In this document: positions 33,481-44,644 of the stretch, piece by piece | How positions within the stretch are numbered: the first letter of the stretch is position 1 | Layout of the letters: each line of letters opens with the position of its first letter | Source: Nepenthes gracilis | Taxonomy: Eukaryota; Streptophyta; Magnoliopsida; Caryophyllales; Nepenthaceae | Assembly (NCBI GenBank): GCA_033239525.1 | Contig: BSYO01000009.1 | Coordinates: forward strand, 16,947,299 to 17,011,298 | Reading direction: 5' to 3' | Length of the DNA stretch: 64,000 nt | Notes under the pieces: generated by a model | The model's input: only the letters and a program-made list of their open reading frames with translations | The model's database searches: none | What the model was told of the DNA's origin: nothing | Translations under genes and position numbers: made by a program

Positions 33481-36396
33481 AGTATCTTATAACACTATCT
33501 TTTGTCTAATTTCGCATATGATATATTTTTGTTTTGATTTAAAGGTTTTAAACTCGTGGATATACTTTTAATTATCCCGCTTATTTTCTTGTACATGTGT
33601 AACCTTTTTAATGGTCAATTGAGGTATTTGTTCAATTTCTATTAAAATTTAAGGATTTTGTGATTTTCTAAAAAAATGGATAATTATTGAATATTATATA
33701 TTTTTATATCAGTACATCTGTATAAAAATGAGTATGAAACTCGCATTGGGCGGTACATTTTCACATGCATGCACTTGATTGTAGTCACTACATTTGAATT
33801 TATTATTGAATATTTTGGGCAACTCTTGAAGGAGAAATTTGTTATTGAAAATCTCTTTCTATCGATAGAAAAGGTTTGGATATAATTACCCTTTCTATTT
33901 GAATAATTTATTAAAATTTATATATATTTAAACGTCCTAATATATCTGATAATTTAAAAAACTGCACTTAAAGCGACGGGTGACAAAATATAGTGAGCAA
34001 CTTTACCTATAGAAAATAGATACATAGGTGGCCTAACATATTGGCCTTACCAACATTTGATTTGGTCTATGGTTATCAAATCAAGAGTAACCATTTTCTC
34101 AAATTAGTCTTTAAATAATCGAAATTCAGATTTTGTGCATATTTTATATTTTTGCATAGATTTGGATATTTGGATTTGGATTTGATATTCCGTCGATTTT
34201 TTTACAGATGGGTTTTGATATGTCTCGTACATTGATTTTAAATATATTTTTGATCCAAACATTTAAACTATTTGTTGCGATGTTGTTTCACCTTCTACGC
34301 CTATGATTGGATCATCTGGCTATTAGCTTCTACCCTGAATCACAAGTTGATCGGATTTTAGATTTAGACATAGATTAGACATCTACTTATTATAATCGAT
34401 TCGAATAACTTCTATTATATATATAGATATATATATATATCCTGATGAGACTATTTTTTATTTAGATATTTATTTGGATTTGACATTTAATTTGACTACG
34501 AGACTATCGTTGAATTTGGATATTGAGTTTTGTTTTGAATTTGATGATTAGATTTGTATATCGATAACTTGGATTTATATCTATTTTCAAATTTGATATT
34601 TATCATTGACTCTCTTTCTGATTTATTAGACTCATTTTATTTACATATGATATTTATGGAGTATTTAGCTCACGTTTTCTATTTTATACTTTCAGAGTAG
34701 CGAGTTTGGCCCATATTGCAGGAGTAAATCGAGTTTCAGCGCGGTTTTACATTTCTAGTGAATATTATATTCATCTAAATCTGAATAGTTTTGTTGTCTT
34801 GAAAATTTAGATTCAGCCGAATATAGGCCCATGGCCATATTTCGGGAGCAATTGAAATACTTTGTTGTGTATTGATTATGATTATGATTGAGTTATCACC
34901 TTCCTTATAAATGATTGTAGAAAGATCATATTTATATTGTTCGGATAATTATCTAATAAAGTCCTATACGGGTTTTGATTTATCGGATCCTATATACTTA
35001 GTTTATCACACCCAAATTTTAAGACTTAACATTATTTATTGAGTTTATTTAAAATTTTAAATTTTAATAATAATAAGTACTTAGATCTACTAAATTTCAA
35101 ATCTTAGCAAATATTGAGCGATTTATGTTCAGGACACTCAAGTATAAATTGCAACAATTTAAGGGAAGGTAGTCAAACAACTAGTTCTCCACGGATTGTT
35201 GATCATATAATATCATTACAAATTATACAAATCAGTTATATTTAATTAAAATCAAATTATTTGGCTATTTTAATCTTATTGATCCAAAATTTAAATGATT
35301 TGATCAAGGTACATAACATGCAATCAACAGGTATAATTCAAAAAAATAGACCCAAAGTTTTTTAAACGGAACAAGATTATGCATGAAAGTGATCGTATTA
35401 GCCCGGCCTAAATCATAATGTTTTTACATATATATTTATTTATTTTAAATAAATATTAAGTTTAAAAAATTATTTTAAAAAATTAAATTTTCTCATAAAT
35501 TTTTTTCATTTAATAAATAAGTAGGCAATAGTTTAATTTAAATATTATAACTTGTGAAATATTTCATATTTTAATGTATTTTTATGTAAATATGTATTTT
35601 TACATAAAATATTTTAAAATAAAAAATATTTATGTGCCCACTCTTTTTCTACAATGGAAAAAATAGAGTTGATTTTACTCGGCACAACCTAATTAAACAT
35701 CCAATATTTATAATATATGCCTCGAATATGTGACTAACTGGCTCGATTTATATTATAAATAAACATGGTTATAGTTATTGGCCCAAGCAACTGAATAGTG
35801 TTCAGCCCGATTCAATTTAGTGGTCATAAATTATCTGTTAAATACAATTCGTGTTTGGCTTGAAATTAAGTTTATTCAATATTTTAAAACAAATAAGAAA
35901 TTGAAATACTTCAAATTTTAAAATCTTCAGCTAGTTAATTAAGCTCATATAGGGAATCATAATTAAGCCAAAATAATCTTTTTAAAAAGAAGGACAAAGT
36001 GTAAGTATTTGAGTTTTATTAAGTTGAACCCATGTATTGGGCTCCTAGGTGAACCATTGACCCGGACTTATCTTTAAAAAAAAAAAAAGAAAAGCCAATA
36101 TTAAAATATATCTTTAATTATAGAGAATTAATCTTAACCCTTTATTTATTTATTTATAAATAATAAAGGTTATTTATATAATTTTTATTATTTATGTTGC
36201 CTCCTTATATAATAAAAAGATGACTTCAATTATATAGTTATATGTAAAGATAAAAATATATTTAAAAAAAATTATCTCACTCATCATAAAAATAAATAAA
36301 ATAATGGGATCAGAAGTTATTCAAGAGAACGTTTATCAGGCCAACTCAGCCCAGTGTAAGAAAAGTCTTGAAACTAAGATGTGGATTTCGTGAATG
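33481..36396. other. AT-rich intergenic DNA
   Basis: No coding potential. A (TA)n/(GATA) stretch lies at 34418-34440, and many degenerate 'GGATTTGGATATTTG'-like phrases recur between 34140 and 34600. TATCACACCCAAATTTTAAG near 35003 resembles the start of some plant LTRs, without a partner. Confidence 0.5.
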
Positions 36397-36673
36397 GGGG
36401 ATCCTGCTTCTCCCTATTCCCTACTTATTTTTTGCTTCTTCCTTTTTAGCCATCGGATTAAAATTAATGGTTAAAATTTTAACACATTAAAAATATTATA
36501 TATAATTAATTTTTAATTTTTTTATTATAATATTAATATTTAGTAAATATTAAGTTAAATAATAAAAAAATTTTAATAAAAAATTATATTTAGATATTTT
36601 TATTTAATATTTTAAATTACCACAATTGGTTTAAAAATAATCCAATGATGGATATTGGAGAAGCAGGATCCCC
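36397..36673. mobile_element. MITE-like element with 17-bp terminal inverted repeats
   Basis: The left end GGGGATCCTGCTTCTCC is the exact reverse complement of the right end GGAGAAGCAGGATCCCC. Just inside, CCATCGGATTAAAATT (left) pairs with AATAATCCAATGATGG (right). The 277-bp body is almost pure A/T and non-coding, as expected for a miniature inverted-repeat element. No clear target-site duplication is visible, so the superfamily is open. Confidence 0.75.
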
Positions 36674-37074
36674 TGATCCTTGGATTTAGCAATCACAAAG
36701 GCTATGTTATGATATTAATACTAATACGTCTTCTTTGATTACTATTTATTTTTAAAAAATTATATTTTGTTTGTTTTAAATAAAATAAGATGTGAAACAA
36801 AATAAAATTATTTACCTAAAAATAAATAAATAAATAATAATAATTGAGTAAATCTATTTATGCCAAAGTAATAATAATGAATGACAAAATTGTATTAAAT
36901 AGCATGAGCTGTTGATCAATAAATAATCACCTATAAAAAATGACAGCAAAAATCTCTTCTTAAATTCTTAATTTTTTTGGCGTAGTCTTTCCACATTTAT
37001 AACATAAATATCAAAACCATGTTTTGGCATTTTGAAATTTTGTTATCGGGTTAATGAAATTTAATTTCTTTTAA
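36674..37074. other. AT-rich intergenic DNA
   Basis: No reading frames of note and no repeat structure beyond short A/T runs such as (AAATAA)n near 36820. Confidence 0.5.
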
Positions 37075-37500
37075 TAGTGTTAGGATAAGGATCACTTATT
37101 TAAATTATGAAAAAATAATTAATAATACACAATAAATACATAATAATTACCAATAATGAAACGATACGCAATTTTACATGAAAAACTCCTTTTAAAATGA
37201 GGAGAAAAATCACGGGACGATTCATTCAAAATATATCTACTATGCAATCAATTCGATTATACAAATTTTACAAATACAATAACTAGATACCTTGTGATAA
37301 ATAGATTCGACACCCGTCAAATACTGTGAATCGATATTCGAGCACCCGTCGAGCGCGCCTTGGAAACGAGAGCCACTAGATTCGACACTTCAGGCCCCCC
37401 TCAGGAGTGCCTCAAGCGTGCCTTTCTGGAATCGACGCTTTGCGCTCGTGAACACTATAATCCCCGTATTAGTACAGTAACTATGTGTCCTCATTTCAAC
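37075..37500. mobile_element. Possible retroelement fragment
   Basis: Opens near AGTGTTAGGATAAGGATC and holds TTTTACATGAAAAACTCCTT, then GAGGAGAAAAATCACGGGACG. From memory of plant repeats this resembles a phrase (TTTACGTGGAAAACCCC... CCACGGG) frequent in retrotransposon-derived sequence. A GC-richer patch with GAGCGCGCCTTGG follows. No pair of ends was found. Confidence 0.3.
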
Positions 37501-38277
37501 AATTGAATAGTACATCAAATAAGTATGAATTCACACAAAAATGACTCATAACCTAATAAATAGTATCACCAGTATATTAATTCTTGATGTTGCAATCTCT
37601 CCTAATAATAAGTATGAAGATTTTTTAAATAGTCTAATTTTATAACTCAGTAATAACAATGTTTATAAATTTTATATTGGTGTCATCAATATAGCAATAT
37701 GGTTACTTTTTTTTTCTAAAAATTATATCCGTAAAGTAGATTGTTTATTAGTTAAATAAAGAAGAAAATTCTTACTTATAAATAAGAAGATTTCATTATC
37801 TATTTGAATAATCCTTTTAAAGATAAATCACAAAATTCATGATTACTTAGCAAATGCATTATGTACATTCTCCCAAAATGGATAATTCATTGAACTTTTG
37901 ATGACCCATTTGAATATAACTAATTTTCAATGTTCTATCAAAATATATTTAGCATTAGTTGTTTACGTTAATTTCAAGTCATTGTTCTCTTATAAGTCTA
38001 ATTTTTCTAAAGTGCTGTTAAGAATTATATTTAGGTATTGTTTGAAATTTCAAAAATTAGCACCTCAAAAAATTTGAACGCTTACTTTTAGCACTCCTTT
38101 TTTGTCTTATATTACAATATTTCAGTATAAAATATAACTTTTTAAATTTTCTATATCATTTAAAATGTTGCAATATTATAAAATAATAAGTGCTTAAAAA
38201 CAAGATATACTACTCTTGACCCATATATTTATATGTTTATAAATGGGTTAGATTCTTTCTCAAATTGTGCATATAAT
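37501..38277. other. AT-rich intergenic DNA left of element 4
   Basis: No coding potential or repeat structure recognised. Confidence 0.5.
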
Positions 38278-38962
38278 TGTTGGGTACGGTATTAAAAAGG
38301 TTACCCTGACCTCATTAAATACAGAACCTATAAATTATAAGCTCATAAAGGAATATCAAACAACCAAATTGTTCGGCGCGATATAAAAAAAATTCAAAAA
38401 TTTATCTAGACATATGACCTACGATTGATCAAATTGTCATATAGTTAGAAATATTAAAAATTGAGACGATTAATGGTTTAACGGAAGATTAAGTCAGCGT
38501 TAAATACTGATAAATGGTTATATGAATTGAGTGATAGTTGGCTACATTAAAGAGACAATAGCAACAACTAAATGACAAGTATTAGTAGTTAAACAGTGAT
38601 AAAACATAGGCAATGGTTGTGTCATAATTAATATAACACCTTCAATTAATCATTTATATCAATTTCAAAAAGTTACGTTGATTGACATTAATAATCGAGA
38701 AAAGCAAGGATAGAACTTGTTTCAAGATACATACAGAGCCTAGTCTTTTAATTCAACCAATCTCTCTCTCTAATTCATTCTCCACCCCCTCTTAATATTT
38801 CATTCCCATAGATTTATAACTTGAGTGTTAAAGAATATGTAGAAGTAAGTTCCGTACTCTCTTATCTCTTATTTATTATTGTGATGTGTGGGACCGGATT
38901 AGGTTATTTGAAGGTCCAACCTAATACAATTTGATGATAATTCAAATCCTTGGTACATATCA
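38278..38962 (+). repeat. 5' LTR of element 4
   Basis: Pairs with 43061-43781. It contains the U5-proximal motif as CTTGAGTGTTAAAGAATATG near 38822. Confidence 0.75.
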
Positions 38963-39699
38963 TTGATACTATCTACAACAACATGGTCAAGCATCTATTC
39001 CATATTAATCATGATTTTGCATGCTTGAGAATGATTCATATTTTCAACAAAGCAAAATGGTGAACACTTTAGGTATAAGGCCAAATAAGCTAGTTGCTAA
39101 AGGATGACATGTATTGTGCCCTCAGCCTAAAAGAGGGTAGTCATGAAGACAACAGCTTGCCAACAAATTCAAATGTCAAATCCTTAGTGGCCCAGTTTAA
39201 TAGCATGTCCAAAATATTGAAATACTTATTGTGTAAAGTCGAGGGTTAAATGTGCAAGATGAGTTTCCACTCACAATTATTACCCACAAGAAGAAGGTTA
39301 GAAGGAAAGTAGATTATTTTGAGGGAAGCCCAGCATCAATCAAAGATTCTGGTGACTCTAGAGACAACCCTTCAATCTAATCCTTCCAAGTTTGAAGGAT
39401 ACCTAAATTTTGATGTCGGGAAAGAAAGTACTGAGCAATGGAATTCACGGTACATCTTAGATTTCAGATGCCCATCGGATCAAAAGGAGAGATCATGCAG
39501 TAGCTTGCCTAAAACCTTCTCAATTCAGTAGGCACCTTGTATATCTACTAATTACTAGAAGTTGAAGACATTCTTCATTACTAAGAGAATTACCACCAAA
39601 AGCAAAGTGAAGGAAAGAAATTGAACAGCAGATTTTTTTAAGAAAATGTTATCAGGTTAGACGTTTCAAACTGAGTCGTACACTATTTATCTCGAAAAT

Positions 39700-41460
39700 T
39701 AAAAGGCACTAACTTCCTTATAAATTTAAAATGTTTGTATTGCAACCTTACAATGGACACACTTATCTAATGGATCATTTAGATCACTTTTTAATGTTTT
39801 TTGGCTTTTAAAACCTTGAGGTTGCTGTGTTGTGCATTTGTTTCTCTTTAATTTTAAAAAGGAGATGTGAGAATTTAGTTCTATAACTTATGACCAAATT
39901 CTATTAAATTCTTTTAGGAGATGATAGACCAATTACTGCTAGAATTTGCCTCCAATCAAGAAGGAAAAAAAAAGCTATTTTGGCACCTTCTCAGGATCCA
40001 ATAGGCTCCAAATGAAAACCTAAATCGTTTCCTGGTCAAATTTAATATTGATATCAAAGGCATTTTAAAGCTCATCAATAAGGTGAAGTTAAATGCCTTT
40101 ATGACCACGACTAAATTGGGTGACTCTTTTACATATTTAATCTAGTTGGAACCAAAGATTTTTTTGGAGGCAGAGATAATCGCTCATGCATATATCACAA
40201 TGGATGAGGCCAATGAAGTAAAATGAATGCATGGATTATGGACACTAGCCAATGTCAAATAGAGGAAAGAACAAGAATGAGGACAACTCATCCGTTCAGG
40301 ATCACAGGAACTAGAGGAGAACTGAGTTGGACATACATAAAGTATACAAGCCGCCAAACCTCATACCACTGAAAGACACTTGAACAAATGTTCTAATACA
40401 AATACAAAATAAAAAATTCTTGAGATAGCCAAAATCAATCAAAACCTTGAAAGAATGTAATTAATTTAAATACTATTTCTACTATTGATCTTTGAGACAC
40501 AATACCTTGAATTTCCAAACTCTGAAAAGGGAAATTAATGACCAATTATAGAAAGGGCATCTTAATAAATATTTACAAAACCTTTAATCCATCTTAGATA
40601 ATAATAAAGATGATTTGGAGCCATTAAAGAAACCATGTAATTGATTGACGGTTGAAATAATAAATATGGTTTTAATAAGGCCGGCCCATCATAAGGTTCT
40701 AGACTATTCAGAGATGGCTTATGCCGACAAGAGACATAAACTAAAGGTAAAAATTAATATTATTGGTTTTAATAACAATGATATGACACATGTAATATCT
40801 CTTCATTTTGATCATATGGTTGTATTAGCATTGGTTTCTAACAGAGTATATAATTACCTATTGCAACAAGTTTTTTATTAATAATAAAAGTTTAATAAAT
40901 GTTTTCTATTTTGATGCGTTTATTAAATTAGGTTTTAAAATAATCAAATGAAACTATCGGACAGACTATTATATGAGATAGACAATAAACCAATCTGTAT
41001 GAAGGAAATCATACAATCGGAAGTTATTGTTGGGAACATATCCTTGGATAGCTTTCCATATGCTAACATTTCTAGTTGTAAATCTTCTCTTAGTTTGCAA
41101 TGCCATATTAGGCCAACCATACTTGATAACCTTCAGAGTGATCATTTCAATTCCACTTTTAAAGATAAAGTTTCCAAATAAGCATGCAATTGGAGAGGCC
41201 AGATCACCGGGAGAAGTTCTCATTTGACACAAATAAATGAACTAGCACCTTCTCAACCATTTAAGAAATTTGATCTTTAGGATGATAATTCACTTCAAAA
41301 CGTCCAACCTAGAGAGTCACATTTTTAAATTCCTCTCAACCTAACAGACCGAATTAAGTCTATCCGAATTGGAGGATCACTATACTCGGAGTCGAAAAAA
41401 ATGTTAGCCTAACTTTTGTGGAGCAACTATCGTAAATGGTAGACAAGATATCATATCGAT
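39700..41460 (+). pseudogene. gag and protease remnant of element 4
   Basis: Gag blocks near 40030-40230 (NRFLVKFNIDIKGILKLIN, then AEIIAHAYITMDEANEVK). Protease-flanking blocks: IIGFNNNDMTHVISLHFDHM at 40760-40819, an N-N-K-S version of the active site near 40882, then FLVVNLLLVCNAILGQPYL at 41069-41125. The linker IRIGGSLYSESKK at 41359-41397 is the last pol-like piece. Stops are frequent. Confidence 0.65.
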
Positions 41461-43060
41461 CGTAAATGTCGAGCACAAGATCCACGAAAAGGCAAGAAGT
41501 GATGTCTATGATGTCTCTTTCAGTGCTTTATGGAGTCATTAAAAACATATCAGATGAATAACTGAAAAATTTAGTGCTCAAATGAAAGATGAAATGAGTG
41601 CAGTTAGGATTTGAAGTGGAGAGAGAGAATTTTACAATTCAAAAGGGAACTGAAGTTAAAAATGAAGAGTTTAAGGTGACAATGCTAATCCAAACAATGC
41701 GTATCTTTGCTTTCCCTCAAGCCTAAACACCACATTTTAAAGAATTTTAAAAGAAAGCACAGCTTAAAAACAATTTGTCAAAATGCTGATGGCATCGCAG
41801 AATATCCTTTTCCATACAGGAACAATGATGATGATGACGTCATATTTCCAAACTGATGAAATCAATTACCAAATGATCAATTCACTTCAGGACACAGATT
41901 AGATCAATTGGAATGATTTGAAATTATCAAACTAAGAGTCCCAATTTATCAAATGTCCAAATTATTAAAAAATTAAACTGTTAAAAAGTCAAACTTTTAG
42001 AAACTAATTATCAAAAGATAGATCTATCCACTTTCAGAATAAGTAACCCTTGTACCAACAATGATCTGAAAATTGATGAGGTATCAAAATGAATAATAGA
42101 AGAAACTTTTTCTCTTTGAATAATTTGATTAATTTAGATTTTTAATGGCTTACAATTTTAAATGGGAAAAGTATAAATCTAAAAAATAGAAACAAATTAA
42201 AAACTACAACCTGAATGTAAAAAAATAAATTTTATTTTCATTTATTCTTTGACATATATTGTATGTTCTTACAAGATAAATAGACAAAGCACCTGTCTCA
42301 AAAAAAAAGAGAGATAAAAGAAAAAAAGGCACTATTTGATAACTAAATCGAACAATGAAACAAAGTTTAACAGAATCTACCCATTTTTCTAAAAATACAC
42401 AATCTAGTTAATTATCTCTATTATATAGTATTAAAAAATGTCACCGAATAAGAGATGAAGGACTAAGAACCAATTGATATCCCCTGAGTAGGCTCGACCT
42501 CCTTGATGAATCACAAAAGAATGGAAAGGTACATCGAGAGAAGGCACTCAAAAGTTAAGTCACCTTAGTTTACAATGTTATGTAAATGAGGAAAACTAAA
42601 AAAGAAAACCAAAATAATTTTTCATATAAAAAAAGAGTAATTAAAATTGACTTTAAAAATGCCTTCAAATAGGTGCGATGGCACCTTAGAGAACCTCTTT
42701 TTAGATCCAGCAAGCAAGAACTATGTGAGATGTTGGGAAGTAAATCCCAGAAAAAGGCCAAACAAAGCTCAATTTGGTGTGGAGGCGTGTATTTTTGCTG
42801 CTAAATAAGGGAAGTTCTTTATCTATAGCTGGCTAAAAAGCAGACAATAGATTAAAACGTCGTGAGGTGAATATGACATTCAAACGGTCAAAGAATCTTA
42901 ATTAATAAGACAAAAAATCAAATTTTGATTGATAATATCAATTAGTATGAATTGAGAATTTTTGGAGAATTGCATACTATTTGCTTGTCAGACACAGTAT
43001 CCGACTTTCTATTTTAATGCACTCAAAATTTGAATTCAACCTCCAAATACAAGAAGCCAG
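41461..43060 (+). other. Non-coding remainder of element 4
   Basis: No pol motif can be read here. The sequence is AT-rich with homopolymer runs, so the RT-to-integrase part has been lost and only a 3' tail remains. Confidence 0.5.
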
Positions 43061-43781
43061 TGTTAGATACGGTATAAAAAAGGTAACCCCAACCCCGTTA
43101 AATATGAGACCCCCAAATTGTATGCTCATAAAAGAATATCAAGCAACCGAGTTGTTTATTGTGGAATGAAAATGATTCAAGAATTTGTCTTGACACACGA
43201 CTTGCCGATTGACCAAATGGCCAAATGATTAAAAATATTTTTAAAAAGGTAATTGATAACTCGATAGAAGATTAAATCTAACATTAGATCCTAACGAACG
43301 GTTATACTAATTGAGAAATAATGAGACACATTAATCAGGTAATAAAAGTACTAAATGACAAGCATTAAAGGCTGAACATTTATAAAATTTAGACAGTGGT
43401 TTTGCCTTAACAAATATAATATTATAATTAATCGATTGTGCTAATTCTAAAAAGGCATGCTAGTTGACATCTATGAATATACCAGTTTCCTCCAATCAAT
43501 GGGAGATTGAGAAAAGCAAGGACAGAACTTGTTTCGAGACACTTACGAACCTAGTCCTCCAATTCATCAAATCTCACTCTCAAATTCATCTCCTAATTCC
43601 TTTTAATTATTAATTCTCATAAAAGATATTTTCAATTTGAATATCAAATGATATATCAACAAGCGAGCCTGATATCCTCTTATCTCTCATTTATTGTTGT
43701 GTTACATATGATCTGTATTAGATAGTTTGTGGGTCTGACCTGATACAACTAGACAGTAATCCAAATCCCTAACACACATCA
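43061..43781 (+). repeat. 3' LTR of element 4
   Basis: Aligns with 38278-38962. Its version of the U5-proximal motif is ATTTGAATATCAAATGATAT near 43637, nearly identical to the one in the 3' LTR of element 1 (18634). Confidence 0.75.
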
Positions 43782-44644
43782 TTGAAAATTTTATAAATGA
43801 GGATGCTTTTTACATATATTTATATAGCTACGAGATAATTATTCACAATGTTATTTTTTTTTTAAGCAAATGCAACCCCTTTCCCTTGAATAAAGAGACA
43901 ATAAAATTAATAATAATGAAGCTAGCATGAAAAACAATGTCTAATATATATTATTAAAATATATATAACACTAACACATCTCACAAAATGATAAATTCAA
44001 CATTCAATTAAAAAATTACTATCTTTTAGAATTGGCGGTGTCATTACGGAACATATAAAACATATTTTGGAGTGATTTCTCCACCAAAATAGAGGTTACA
44101 ACATTGAGAATAGTAAATTCTATTGCAACAAATGCAACTCTATCCCAATAAAGAAGAGGAATAACAATGAACATTTATAGCGAGAAAACTAATAATAATG
44201 ACTATAATAAAAAAAAAATTGAACGATAGAATAAGAGGATTATATACCCAGTTGTAAAATTAAGAAATTATTAAAAGAAAGGTAATGTTCATAAATCTCA
44301 TTAACCAATCAAATTTGGCAAATCATTTAAAAAATGAACGTGTCTTCTAATAATTAGTAGTGACATAATAAGCTAAGTATATTGCATGATCTCTCCACTA
44401 ATAGCCTTTGGGAAAATAGAGGTTACGTTCTTGAGAAACCTACTTTTGTTGCAAGATCTTCACGTAATTAACTACAAATTAAGTTCGTTCATAATACTTC
44501 TCAGGCTGATAATCTACTGTCATGAGTCACGAAGACTAATTAGCTAAACGTCATTAACTTATTGTAATTTTATGAAGCTGATAATTAAACTCCTCTAATC
44601 TAATCAAACTAAATATATAAACACCTTGAATAGTTATTATTTTT
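43782..44644. other. AT-rich spacer and 3' flank of the HD-Zip gene
   Basis: No coding potential. It lies downstream of the minus-strand HD-Zip gene, so the 3' UTR of that gene is in its right-hand part. Confidence 0.5.

Larger units (their letters stand above)
38278..43781 (+). mobile_element. Element 4: decayed Tat-like LTR retrotransposon, internally deleted
   Basis: LTRs of about 685 and 721 bp open TGTTGGGTACGG and TGTTAGATACGG and end ATCA. They share GCTCATAAA.GAATATCAA and CTTGTTTC.AGACA. By eye they are about 70-75% identical, so the insertion is old. Inside are remains of gag and of the protease region, then nothing recognisable: RT, RNase H and integrase are absent. The 3' LTR is preceded by ACAAGAAGCCAG. 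The start TGTTGGGTA is shared with element 1, suggesting related subfamilies. Confidence 0.78.
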
